Both the position numbers and the translations under genes were made by a program. 64,000 nucleotides of DNA from the NCBI RefSeq assembly GCF_047663525.1, contig NC_092612.1, forward strand, positions 1,769,501 to 1,833,500. The letters are read 5' to 3'. Of the stretch, positions 37,701 to 47,324 are shown one piece after another (the stretch's first letter is position 1; the number at the start of each line of letters is the position of its first letter). Source of the stretch: Anas platyrhynchos. Taxonomy: Eukaryota > Chordata > Aves > Anseriformes > Anatidae. A model generated the notes under the pieces. That model was not told the origin of the DNA and searched no databases. It saw only the letters and a list, made by a program, of their open reading frames with translations.

Positions 37701-40527
37701 CTCGATCTGCTCCTCCACCACGGTGGCGGGGTTGCGGCTGTACGCCTCGTAAAAGCGCTGAGAGGAGAGAAGAGGATGCTCAGCAGGGCCCCGAGCCCCT
37801 CAGCTCATCCCAAAACCCGAGAGAAAAGGAAAAAGGAGCAGCTGAAGGGGTCAGCGGGCTGAGAGGGCACCTGCGTGCTGTGGGTCAGCACCCAAATATC
37901 CTCCCTCTCCCCAAACGCCAGTGCAGCCTGCGGACTTTGGGATGCTGCGAGCTGGGATGAGGGGCTGAGAGAGGCGAGGTGCCCCCCAGGGGAGGAAAAA
38001 CCCACCCCGGGAGGAGGATTTCCTTGGAGGAAAAGCGCCGTACCTGCAGCTCTGCCTCCTCCTGCCGCAGCATGTTGCGGAGAATCTGCGTGGCGTGCTT
38101 CTGGACCTCGGGGTCCTGCAAGGGAGGGAGGGGGGGCACGAGAGAGAGGGGCTGAGCTCTGCACATCTCGCCCCCCCTGGCCACGCAGGGGGGGAGGCAG
38201 GCAGGGAGGGAGGCAGCAATGGGGAGGGTGCCCGACCTGCAGGGGTTTGGGGCCGGTGATGCGCTGCGGCGGTGGGAGCGGAGGGGGTGGAGGTGGCGGG
38301 GGGCAAGCGGGGGCGAGGCGGGGAGCCCCCGGCGTGCTGACGTCTTGCTGCGAGTTGGAGAGCCCCACCGACGGCGGGGGGGAGCCCAGGAGGGTCAGAG
38401 CCACGTAGGCACCAGCTGGAAGGAGCCGGGAGCAGGAGGGGAAAGGAAGGGAGAGAAAAAGAAGTGTTATTCACTCCCTGGACCCCCAAAATTTGGCAAG
38501 CGTCACGGCACCGCGGTGGTGGCGTCCCCGTCCCCGTGAGCCTGTGCAGGAAGGACCAGGACGGGTTTTCTCCTCTTTTCCCCAAGAACCCCATCTTTAT
38601 GCCCCACAGCTGGGGATTTACGATGAGCCTCGACCCCCCAGGAGCAAAAAGGGATGGAAAACTCTGGGCTCGAGGCACCCCGGTGCCCTCCACCCAGGGG
38701 GAAAACCACAGCAGCACGGGCAGGACGGAGAAGCTGCTGGTTCTGCCTGGCTTCTCTTTTTTTTTAGGGCCCCGTTTTCCCTGCCGTGGGGCAGACCGTG
38801 CCCATCAGGGGCTGAGCCGCCCCCGTTGTGCCCATGCGCCCCCCCACCTCCTCCTCCTCCAGGGCCCCCAGCCATACTCACACTTGATCAGCTTGACCAC
38901 CTCGAGGTGGGAGCTGTTGGTCACCATCATGCCGTTCACCTGGCGGGGAGAGGAGAAAAGAGGAGAGGAGGAAAGGAACGGCGTCAGGCTGGGGCGTGGG
39001 GGGCGGCAGCGGCCAAGGGGGGGTCGGGGGTGCTCACCTTGACGATGCGGTCGCCCTCCTGCACCCCGGCTCTCATGGCTGCTCCTCCTGCCGCACAGTG
39101 GGGACACGGGGACGTCACCCAGGGCAGTGGCACGAAGCCCTGCACAGCCCCCCAGCCCCAGATTTTTCCAGCCCTGGCTGAAGCTGGGACCCCCCCACCC
39201 CCAAATCTGGGCTACCCCCATCCCCAGGGCCCCCTGCCTGTCCCCAGAGCCGCCTCCATCCAAAGGCAGGAGCGGGATCCAGGAGGAGCAGCGCTGCTCT
39301 GCCTCCTCTCCCCCCCCCCCCCAGGATCTGTAACAAAGCCGTGGAGGTTAAAAGACGCGAAAAATGCTCTTTTCTCCCCAGCCAAAACCGAGAGGAAATG
39401 TTTCCATCAGCTCCCGACTCCGGGCCAAGGACCCGAGACACGGCAGCGAGCTCGGGGAGTGGAAACTCCATGGGATTGCCGGGATTCCTCCGGCTTCAGC
39501 GCTCGCCTTGCTGGCAGCTGGAGGAGCCTGGGGGGTCTGGGAGTCCCCCCCATCCTCACCGGGGCACCCACGCACCCCTGGCCATGCACCGAGGGTCCCC
39601 ATCCCCATCCCCATGGGGACGAGGGGGGGTCTCTCCACTCAGCTCCCGGTGCAGGAGAGAGGAGCCGCGGCGCTCCCCAGCTCTCCAAACTCGCAGCGTT
39701 TTCCCTTCCCTATATTCTCATTTTTCCTGGCTTTCGGGCTAGAAAGCGAAGGGGGGGGTTAAGGGGGGGAGGAGGTGGGAACATCCGCTGTAAAATAAGC
39801 AGCTCATTGTCTGTCTAAATTGCTGCTCCCAGCCCCGCCACCCCGCAAAGTCATTATACAGCAGAAGCGGCAACGTCGCCAAAAGCCGCGGGGCTGCTGG
39901 GGCTGTGTTTACCCAGGGCTCGCCGAAGGGAATTCCCCAGCCACCCACCCGCCGGCTGCACTGGGGGGGATTCGGGGGGGGCCTGACCTTAATTTGGCGC
40001 TGTCCCTGGGTAGTCTTACCCCAAAATCTCCTCCCTTCTCTGGGGGAACCTCACCTGGCCGCACGGACTGCACCAGGACGATGCGGTCGCCGCTGACGGT
40101 GAAGCCGAAGCCATGCTGGTCCTTCTGGATGATGACGCAGCGCTGGACCAGGCCTGGGGAGGGACGGGAGGGGAATAAAAAGTGAGGCTCCGAGCTTCGG
40201 ACCCCCTGGTGCACCCGGTTTCGGGGGCCACAGCCCCTCCTGGGCCCCCTGGCAGCAGCAGCAGCAGGAGCAGCAGGAGCCACCCCCTCTCCTGCAGCCC
40301 CCCAGAGGTCTTTTGGCACCCCGTTTCCCTCCCCAGCCATGCCCCAGAGGTGGATGAGAGGCACAACCAGTGCTGGGTGCAGGCAGGGCGCTCAGCACCC
40401 CCCTGGAGAAGCCGCCGAGGGGCAGCGCAGCCCACCTGTGGTTTCGGAGGAGTCAGAGGGCTGGCGGCGGTGCCCAGGAGACCTCCGCTCCGAAGACGAA
40501 TCGCCCAGGGAAGACAGGCTGCTCAAC
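25210..40527 (-). CDS. ARHGEF11: ARHGEF11 (PDZ-RhoGEF), 40 coding exons
   Basis: ARHGEF11 is a RhoA-specific exchange factor that couples G12/13-coupled receptors and plexin-B (via PDZ) to actin. In transcript order: 40436-40527, 40055-40153, 39038-39087, 38882-38939, 38237-38415, 38044-38115, 37638-37757, 37355-37409, 37191-37267, 36609-36749, 36408-36482, 35931-36032, 35481-35579, 34874-34916, 34667-34763, 34448-34570, 34230-34253, 33721-33865, 33523-33619, 33045-33074, 32695-32824, 32375-32554, 32027-32074, 31336-31523, 31103-31249, 30770-30849, 30478-30603, 30266-30383, 29848-30026, 29685-29760, 29396-29563, 29190-29277, 28978-29079, 28681-28763, 28399-28590, 28029-28298, 26447-26500 (cassette), 25833-26035, 25549-25723, 25210-25259. 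All phases join, giving about 1477 aa after the missing start (human 1522-1562). The first coding exon, with a start like MSVRLPQSID, was not found. PDZ, RGSL, DH and PH order separates it from ARHGEF1; sequence favours ARHGEF11 over ARHGEF12. Confidence 0.95.
26447..26500 (-). CDS. ARHGEF11: ARHGEF11 54-nt cassette exon (candidate homologue of the alternatively spliced C-terminal exon)
   Basis: An acceptor (CACCCTCTGCAG) and a GTAAAG donor bound 54 nt that are phase 1 on both sides. Spliced, it reads GSSQADPELQEGGGARVDG just before NYFYVS. Human ARHGEF11 has at this point an alternatively used segment containing SGQSEPGPPEVEGG. The match, placement and symmetric phase support a real, probably optional, exon that is shorter than the human one. 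Confidence 0.7.
26590..27895. repeat. CACCCATCAGCACCCCACCACCAG minisatellite in an ARHGEF11 intron
   Basis: About 1.3 kb of CACC(C/A)-rich units with recurring phrases CCAATCCTGGCACCCATCAG and CATCAGCACCCACCAG. It lies 90 nt upstream, in transcript terms, of the cassette exon at 26447-26500. All long open frames over it are repeat artefacts. Confidence 0.95.
28978..29760 (-). CDS. ARHGEF11: ARHGEF11 PH-domain exons
   Basis: 29685-29760 (MIHEGPLTWRISKDK), 29396-29563 (LLLEDLLVLLQKQDEKLVLK then SFSPVLKLNSVLIRSVAT), 29190-29277 (ALFIICTSELGPQIYELVAL) and 28978-29079 (WMEVLEDAVQSSTRN), the C-terminal helix of the PH fold, which runs into a Pro/Arg-rich tail. Confidence 0.95.
29848..31249 (-). 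CDS. ARHGEF11: ARHGEF11 DH (RhoGEF catalytic) domain exons
   Basis: 31103-31249 (ELFATEGSHLRILRVLDLLF, conserved region 1), 30770-30849 (MKKLREEGPIIKEIGDLML), 30478-30603 (FCSYQSIALELIKTKQRKET), 30266-30383 (SEMQRLTKYPLLLENILKHT, conserved region 3, the Rho-contacting helix) and 29848-30026 (RDQCRDILKYVNEAVKQAEN). The residue pattern is that of an active Rho exchange domain. Confidence 0.95.
31336..33619 (-). CDS. ARHGEF11: ARHGEF11 central regulatory linker exons
   Basis: 33523-33619 (KKRNPILKYIGKPKISSQS), 33045-33074 (a 30-nt exon, FHVPLSPVE), 32695-32824 (VKPGNVRNIIQHFENNQ), 32375-32554 (SESLKGREEMKKSRKAENVP then RSRSDVDMDAAAEATRLHQS), 32027-32074 (LENPTPPYTPKMGR) and 31336-31523, which ends with NWQHTVGREVL and EIDRQEVIN, the start of the DH domain. 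The region is the family's autoinhibitory/activation-box linker. Confidence 0.93.
31618..31708 (-). mobile_element. tRNA-derived SINE fragment in an ARHGEF11 intron
   Basis: The reverse complement reads like a decayed tRNA: an A-box-like GTTAGCTCGAGAG (complement of 31679-31691), an anticodon-arm-like middle, and a B-box GGTTCAAGCC (complement of 31633-31642). Stems are imperfect. It sits between exons 31336-31523 and 32027-32074. Such elements are rare in birds and suggest an old amniote SINE copy. Confidence 0.6.
33721..36482 (-). CDS. ARHGEF11: ARHGEF11 RGS-like (RGSL/LH) domain exons
   Basis: 36408-36482 (IIGPEEDYDPGYFNNE, the acidic lead-in that contacts G-alpha13), 35931-36032 (LKSRPAHLGVFLRYIFSQAD), 35481-35579 (LFYLCADVCQQ ... 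IWNIFLERNA), 34874-34916, 34667-34763, 34448-34570 (GLGSLYGENDLLDLDGD), 34230-34253 (a 24-nt exon, KYEEDR) and 33721-33865 (FALSTYMNHTGIRSRE ... DKDKWLPFFPKAKK). The whole domain is present without frame breaks. Confidence 0.95.
36609..38115 (-). CDS. ARHGEF11: ARHGEF11 linker/coiled-coil exons between PDZ and RGS-like domain
   Basis: 38044-38115 (EVQKHATQILRNMLRQEEAE) and 37638-37757 (VVEEQIEGARRRVSQLQLKI) form a heptad-rich segment. 37355-37409, 37191-37267 (SLDSQDGDSGLESGTERFPS) and 36609-36749 (VLSDHGLDSPRTSPVI) are Ser/Pro-rich. The human linker DILPLYGDTSQRPSE between the second and third exons has a shorter, different counterpart here. Confidence 0.9.
38237..40527 (-). CDS. ARHGEF11: ARHGEF11 N-terminal and PDZ-domain exons
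   Basis: Exon 40436-40527 reads RLSSLSSLGDS then HRRQPSDSSETT. The PDZ domain follows in 40055-40153 (CVIIQKDQHGFGFTVSGDRI), 39038-39087 (GAAMRAGVQEGDRIVK), 38882-38939 (VNGMMVTNSSHLEVVKLIK) and the start of 38237-38415 (YVALTLLG). The GFGF carboxylate-binding loop that docks plexin-B and LPA-receptor C-termini is intact. The rest of that exon is a Pro-rich linker ([20 protein letters not shown]). Confidence 0.95.
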
Positions 40528-41747
40528 CTGCGGAGGAGGAGAGCGGGGTCGGGTGGATGGAGCAACCCCATGGCACCGCCAGGACCCCAGGACCTGTTCC
40601 CTTCTCGGCAATAACCAATGCCCGGCGCTGGAAAGCATCAGCAGCTGGCACCCATCCATCCCCCTGGCCTCAGGAAAATGTTTCTCCCAGCCCAGCCCCA
40701 CCACCAGGCTCGGGGATGCTCAAGGTGTCTGGTGGAAAGAGGAGACGAACGGATCAAGAGGAGGGACACGCGACGCAGCCGCTCACGGGACCCCAAAACC
40801 ACCTCCCAAAACCACCTCCCCGCGTCCTGCGCTCCCTCCGGGGCTTCTCCTCCTGCCTGGCACAGCCTCGGAGACTCGGACGCCGCCTGCACGAGTCCTC
40901 CCGGCCTTGGGAAGGAGCAGGGACGGGGGGCAGGAGGCTGAGGGGCTGCGGGAAGCCTGGGGAGGGAGCGAGCAGCCCTTGGGAACGCACGGCACCCCCG
41001 GTGCTCCATCTCCTGTAGCTCCAGCTCGTGCCAAGCTGCCCCGTTCTGGCACCAAAACCCAGGCTGCGGGAGGTGGGGGGCACCCAGCAGGGTCCCCGCG
41101 CAGCCCCAAACCTCCCCCAGGGGAAGGAAAGTTGGAGTCCACGACAGCGCCAGCCCCGGAGCCTCGCTGCCGCTTTCCAAGACGCAACGGCTCCCGAAAC
41201 CACAATTACAGGCGCGCTGGGGTAATTGCGCCCCTTTCCGTGGGATCAGCACTCTCCTGCGCGGCCCCTCCCTGCCTGGCACCCCCCGGCCGAGCCGGAG
41301 AGCCAGCGGGGTGCAGCCTCTGATCTCCTCGGTCCCGTTTTCAGCAGGTCCCCCGGCCTCGCTTGCTGAAAAGGGGACGAAATCAGGCCTGGGGACGCAC
41401 CCGTGGCCTGGGAGATTTGGCGAGGGTTTAGAGGAGATGGGAAAAAACGGGACAGGGCCCTGCTTCGAAGGCTTTGGGAGCAGACCTGCAAGCAAACCCT
41501 AAGCCCCCCAGCCTCGAGATGAGCCCTGAGGCAGCTTTCCCTCCTGGCACACGGGGGGCACGGTGATCCCGCTGAGATTACCCGCGGGATTACCCGGCCG
41601 GTCAGGCGGCGCCGTTTATCCAGGCCAAGGAAGGATCGGGCTCCTCTTTTGGCATCGCCCCGGATGCGAGGACTTAAGAGGGGAGGTGCTGACGAACAAG
41701 GCTGGGGCCCGAGCAGCCTTTTAGGGCTGGCTTTAGGGCGAGCTCCC

Positions 41748-41795
41748 CAGTGCCCAAAGGTGCCCAAAGGTGCCCAAAGGTGCCCAAAGGTGTCC
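41748..41795. repeat. 10-bp tandem repeat GTGCCCAAAG, 4 copies
   Basis: Four near-perfect copies followed by a diverged one (GTGTCCGCG). Confidence 0.9.
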
Positions 41796-42323
41796 GCGTG
41801 CGCTCAGAGCCCCCAGCCCTGCCCCAGCACGATGTGGGGTGACACCAACGCCACGCTTCCAGCGGGATCCCCTTCCCACACGACCCGTGGCAGCCAGGCC
41901 AGCGCCAGCTTATTTCTGTCTCCGAGAGTCGTTTAATTCGGCTTTGCGTAAGCTTCTTCCTAATTGACTTATGGGGAGCCAAAACGGGGCCGTTTTTAAC
42001 CAAAGGCTGCGCGGGCGCTCGTGCCGGCCCGACTCGGGTCCCAAACCAGCACCCGCAGGGGGATCGGCGCTCAGGTTTTGCTACAAACTTTAGCTCCACG
42101 GCCCTTCAGGCTCCTCTGGGGCCCAAAATTCCTCGGGAATTGCCGGCTGACTCACGCCAGCGCCCCTGACTCATCGGGTCCCGGCACAGCAGGAGCAGGG
42201 CCAGGCTCCGGCCGCTCGCCCTTGGAGCGTCCCCGTCCCCCCCCAACCTCTCGGGTGTCCCACGCTCCGCTGGGCCCAGGGCACGTCACACTACTAGGCT
42301 GAGGTTATTTGCTCCGATTCTGG

Positions 42324-42333
42324 CTATTTTTAG
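42324..42333. promoter_or_regulatory. MEF2-type site CTATTTTTAG
   Basis: A perfect match to YTA(A/T)4TAR within a short AT-rich unique island (42298-42350) of the GC-rich first intron. Only a motif match; function is unknown. Confidence 0.3.
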
Positions 42334-44589
42334 CTCAATTATCATCTCTGGTCGGGATCTCCCCCCTGGCAGCACGCTGGGGGTGCTGAGGTCCCCACGG
42401 CGAGGCACGAGGACAGCCCAGCACCTGGCAGGGTCGTGGTGGGCACCGCCAGCTCTGCCCAGCTCCTTTCCCTCTTTGTCTCCTTGGGGACAGGGCGCTC
42501 TGGCCAATTCAACTCAAAAAAGGGGGAAAAAAAATAATAAAAAGGGAGAAAAATCAGCACCCACGCTCCGGAGCAAGCACCTAGGGCCCGGCCCGCGCTG
42601 CCACCTGAGGAGCCCACGCAGAGCGAACGGCACAATTAAAAAATTAAGAGGGGAACGGAATCAAACCCGCAAAGTGGGTCAGCCTCCAGCTCTTTTTTTC
42701 CTTCCAGGGCTCCAAATGGCTGCTGCCTGCAGTCCCCCCCCCCGGGGACACGACGCTCGGACACGGGCGCGCCGGCACGGGCCTCGCCGGTGGGGCGAAA
42801 GCTGCGGGAAAAAGCGACAAATCGGGGCAAACAACGGCAAAACCACAACTTGGGGAGGGAAATGCGTGTCCCGGGGGGGTGCCCAACTCGCTGCCCGGCG
42901 GGCACGGCGTCGGGATGCGGCGGTGGAGGCAGCGCCGCGCCGATGCGCCGCTCCCCGCTGCAAGCCCGCAGCCCTGCCCAGCCGCAGCCCTTCCCGTGCC
43001 GGCCGCCTCCCGATATTTGGGGACAGGAAGGAAGGAAGGAAGGAATTTCAGCTAAAAATGATTCAACTTCCTCCCCTTCCCCCCCCCTCCATCCCCAGGG
43101 CGCTGCAGAAGGAGACGGCGTTTGCCCGGCCGCATCCAGCCCCGGCGCACGTGCAGCGCCCGGCGGCTTCCTCGTCCCTGCCCACGCGGGTGCAGGCTTC
43201 AGTCCCAAAAATGCCCCCCTGCTCCCGCGGCGGGGCCCGGCCGCTCGGCTGCTGAGCGATGACGCACGGGGGAAGCTCGTAATGATGGGTCTGCTCCCAA
43301 GTTTGTGCGCAGAGCCACATCGCAGCCTCGCCAGGGTGCTGCCGGCGGAGCGAAGCGCAGGGCGCGCGGCCCCGTCCGCACCGGGGTCCCCCCCAAGACT
43401 GCCAAAAAAAAAAACCCGCAGTGCCAGGAGGCTGCGGTCCAACCTTGCTCATTTGGGGGCTTTTCTGCAGCAAATCTCCCCCTGTTTATTTATTTTTTAG
43501 TTTTTATTTTCGAAGGAGAGCGGCGGAGCGAAGCCTCGGCCCGTGGGTACCGATTTCCATTTTGCAAATCAGATGCAAAGCCCCCCCCCCCCCCCCCAGC
43601 CCCGTCCACGCTGCAGCTAACCAAATTCAAATCCCTGGGTTCCTGCAGCAGCAACCTCGCTGCAGCAGGCAGGGGATTCTGCGAGAGCTTTGTTTAAATT
43701 AAGGATTTTAATTAAAAGGAGGAAAAAGGGAAAAAAAAAATAAAAAATACAAAATTAAGCCGGCGAGCGCAGCAGCCCTGCTCGTTTATTGGCAGAGCAG
43801 GCGCCGTTCCCCGCGTCTCTAATTGTCTGCGTGCTGCAAATTTTGGTAATGCCAGGTCCCTACGGGGAGGCTGCACCTTGGGTTTTGTAAAATGTGCCCA
43901 CGGAGGGGACACGAGGGTCCGGCCACGGCCCTCGCTTGGGTCCCCGGTCCCATTCGCTTGGGTCCCCGGACCCGCAGCGCGCCACGGGGCCCCTCGGAGC
44001 GCCCCGGTTGTGCCAAGCAGGGCAAGGGCCCGGAGTTGTGCCCCGGGAGCGTGTCCAGAAGGCTCCCGTTGCTCAAGAGCCACGAGCCGTGCCCGTGGGG
44101 ACCGGCGGCAGCAGCACGAGGGGCCACGAAAAGCGAGGAGGGGGCAGCGCCCCGCTTGGAGCCCCGTTGCCGAATGCCACCGGTTGGTACTGGGACCGGC
44201 GGGGGTCACCGAGCACCAGCAGCAGCCCCGCGTGCCGGGAGCCCTCTCCTCACACCCGATTTGGTCTGAAAAAGCGCCCGTGTCATCCTTCCCCTCCCTG
44301 CCCGCGAGGGAAGCGCGCCGTGGGAGCGAGGAGGGAGCCAGACGGGGCCGGGATCCCGAGCCCCCGCGAAGGAAACGCGGTTCCCACGCGGCGCAGGGCC
44401 TGGATCCACCACGAACGGGGCCGGAGGCTGCGGGGAAAGGCAGCGAGCGGCTTGGGATGGAGCACGAGCACCAAACCCTACCCAAAAACTCCCCGCCTGC
44501 GCCGCCGGGGCCGATCAGCCCCGGATAAACCCGGCCCGGCTGAGCTGGATGCGCCAGCGGCCGCCGAGAGCGCTTTGGGGTGCGAGACG

Positions 44590-44735
44590 TGGGTACGGTG
44601 GCGAGATAGGGAACACCCGGCCCCACAGCGGGGCGAGGTGTGGGTATGGGGTGAGATAGGGAATAACCCGCCCCGTGGGGTGGCGAGGTGTGGGTATAGG
44701 GTGAGATAAGGAATAACCTGCCCCGAGGGGACGTC
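44590..44735. repeat. About 54-bp tandem repeat, 2.5-3 copies
   Basis: GCGAGGTGTGGGTATGGGGT plus GAGATAGGGAATAACCCGCC recurs with small changes at about 44590, 44633 and 44685. Confidence 0.85.
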
Positions 44736-46019
44736 TTCTCCCCAAAACGCCCTGGTGGAGCCGAGCCGTGCGCCCCGCGGCGGGGCAGCTCGCGGCTCCG
44801 AACAACGAGGACTCGGGGAACGCCTCCTGTGGGGTCGTCCCCGGGCCAAAAACTCCCCCAGGAGGGAGGCCGAGCCCAAGTGGGAACCCCCCCGGGCCCC
44901 GGCTGCCCCCCTGCTCTCCATAAAAGCACCCCGAGGAGCCCCATGGGGGGGTAGCAGGGGGAGAAATCCCTCGCCTCGCCCCCTTTCCACGGCGCCTGCG
45001 GCTTCGAGAAGCGGCTCCGGGGCCCTTGGGGCACCTGACCCTAAGGAGCGGCACCCCCCAGGGCTTTTATTTCCCCTGCTCCCCCAACCAACAGACCCCA
45101 AAAGCGAACCCCCTGGTTTTGGGGTGGTTTGGAAGGCCCCACTCCACCCCGAGTTTATCCCACGGGCATGGCCAGCCCAGCACCCAACGGGGGCACCGTG
45201 CCCCCAGCGGGGCTCCCCGCGCCCCCCCAGGGTGCTCGGGGCGAGCACCGTCCCCCCCCTAAACCCCAAACCCTGCCCCACGCTTGGGGCCGTCACACGA
45301 GTGGGGTCGCAGCCCCATCCTACAGCGCCGTGTCCCCACAGGGGGATGCCTGACGGGGGTCCCAAAATTGAGCCTTGGCCATTTGGGGACCCCCGGCGCA
45401 GCCCCCCTGCCCCTCGCCCTCCTGCCTCCGGCCCTGCATCCCCCACAGCAGCCATGGGGTTTTTTTTTGGGGTACGACGCGCAAATTCGTGGCCCTCTTC
45501 CTCACCCTGCCTGCCCAGGAACAAAAATACCCGTTTCCAACCCAAAAACCCCCCCGGTGTGGGCAGTGCCCGGTGCCACGCTGCCCACACCGGGACGGGA
45601 CGCAAGCGGCGAGTACGGGGTCGGTGCCACTCACCCCGGCCATATAACAACCCCGTCCCCATCCCAGGGCCAGGAGTGCCCGTTTCTTGCAGATTTCACC
45701 CCAAAAACAGCCCCAGCCCCCCATTCTGCCCTTTCTTTGCCCACTGTGGGGCTGAGAGCCACAGGAGGGGTGGGGGGGCAGAGGGGCACCGGCCCCGACC
45801 CCATAACCTGGCAGTCACCCGGTCACCCCTACCCTGGGACATTTGGGGAGCTGCACGCACCTCGTTTGTGCTAATTACAATTAACCCCCCCATGGGGCTG
45901 GTGGGCTCTCAGTGTCCCCCCCGGCGGTCTGCGTTGTGCTGGGGGGGGCAGGAGCCACGGCGGGACCCCGATATCCCCAAATCCCCGGCGGTTTTACCCT
46001 GACCCCGCTCCCTGATGTT

Positions 46020-46460
46020 GGACCCCAACCCCATTTTATAGGGCCCCCACTGAAGCCCCCCTCCGGCCCCCCAAGCACAACAAGAGCCAAATTCACTACG
46101 GGGACACTGGGGGGTCCTCACCGGGACCCCCCCCCCTTTGGTAGGAACCTCCCCTTTTATAGGACCCCCCCTTTTCATAGGGATCCCCCCCTTTCGGAGC
46201 AACCCCACCGAAGCCCCCCCCCAAACAACACCAGGATCCAAACCCACTACGGGGACACGGGGGGGTGTGTGGGGGGGCGTCCTCACTGGGGACCCCCCTT
46301 TGGTAGAAACCCCAATTTAATAGGGCCCCCCCTTTTAATAGCCCCCCCCTTTCATAACAACCCCACTGAACCCCCCCCAAGCACACCAGGAGCCAAACCC
46401 AGGACACACACACGGGGGGGGGCGTCCTCACCAGGGACCCCCCCCCACTTTCATAGCGAC
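46020..46460. repeat. About 130-bp tandem repeat, 3 copies, C-rich
   Basis: Units share GAGCCAAA(C/T)(T/C)CA, CACGGGGACAC, GGGCGTCCTCAC(T/C), GGGACCCCCC and TTTTATAGG, starting around 46070, 46210 and 46375. Confidence 0.8.
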
Positions 46461-47000
46461 CCCCCCCTTTTGTGGCAACCCCCCCTTTTCACAGCAACCC
46501 CACCGCCCCCCCCCACCCCCTATAGGACCCCCCCCCCACCCCACGGGGGGCATCCTTACAGCACCCCCCCATTTCCCTACCCCCCCCCACCCCCTACACC
46601 CCCCAGTTTTTCCCTACACCCCCCCTTCCCCCAAAAAAAACCCCAATCCCCCCCAAACCCCCCTACAACCCCCCGCCACCCCCACTGCTCGGAGACGCCC
46701 CCCCCCCCCGCACCCCTCCCCCTCGCTCCCCTAAACCCCCCCCCCCCCCTCCCCCACACCCCCCCACCCTCCCCACCCCCAAAACCCCGTCTCTACCCCC
46801 AAACCCCTTCCCCCAACCCCCAAACCCCCCCAACCCCCCAACACCCCCCCATAAAAACCCCACAAACCCCCCCAACCCCCCCCTCACCCCTTACCCCCTC
46901 CCTCCCCCTCCGGCCCCCCCCCCACCCCCTAACCCCTCCCCCCCCCCTGAAATCCTTTCTCAAAACCCCCCCAAAATCCCGTCCCCCGCCCCCCCCCCCC
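46440..47000. repeat. C-run low-complexity block left of the ARHGEF11 promoter
   Basis: More than 500 nt dominated by runs of five or more C separated by A, AA or TA. The complementary, sense strand of ARHGEF11 is therefore G-rich directly after its putative start site. Confidence 0.9.
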
Positions 47001-47011
47001 CCACATTTTAC

Positions 47012-47310
47012 CTGTCCCAGGGCTGCTTGGAGGCGGCCCCAGGCTCACGGCGCCCCCCCCCCGCGCCCCCCCCCTACCCCACCCCGGCGCCTTTGGGGGG
47101 CTCCGCTCTCAGGGCTCCGGGAGCCGCTGCCGCCTCCTCCCCGTTTCCATCCTCGGGGTGGTGGGGTGTCCCCGTGGCCCCCCCACCCCCCAAAAAAAAA
47201 AAAAGAAACAAACCCCCGGCCGCTGCCCCCCCCCCTCGCGCCGCGGGGGCCGGGCCGAGGGAGAGGCCGCGGGGCCGCTCCCAATCCCCGCGCGCGGCCG
47301 CGGCGGCTGC
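47012..47310 (-). promoter_or_regulatory. ARHGEF11: ARHGEF11 candidate exon 1 and CpG-rich promoter
   Basis: On the minus strand GGGACAG|GTAAAATG at 47012/47011 is a good donor, and the 270 nt upstream are CpG-rich with GCGCGCGGCCGCGGCGG-type sequence near 47290-47305. The exon end, GACAG, has the phase and sequence expected before GTTGAGC of the first recognised coding exon (giving D-R-L-S-S), but the frame is closed by a TAG about 65 nt back with no intervening ATG. It may be 5' UTR only, or G-run length errors may have hidden a start. Confidence 0.45.
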
Positions 47311-47324
47311 GGGGCGGGGGGAGG

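Larger units (their letters stand above)
40528..47011 (-). other. ARHGEF11: ARHGEF11 first intron (no coding exon recognised)
   Basis: From the first recognised coding exon to the candidate exon-1 donor (47011/47012). It contains an AT-richer unique stretch at about 42285-42360, another at 43480-43520 and 43690-43760, and the tandem repeats listed separately. The expected first coding exon (start codon, ending ...GACAG) should be here or upstream but was not identified. Confidence 0.6.

Noticed and set aside
43414-43455. ATGAGCAAGGTTGGACCGCA on the minus strand as the ARHGEF11 start exon (MSKVGPQPPG versus human MSVRLPQS)
   Set aside because: There is no usable donor in the right phase before a poly-T stretch; the similarity is only to MS...PQ.
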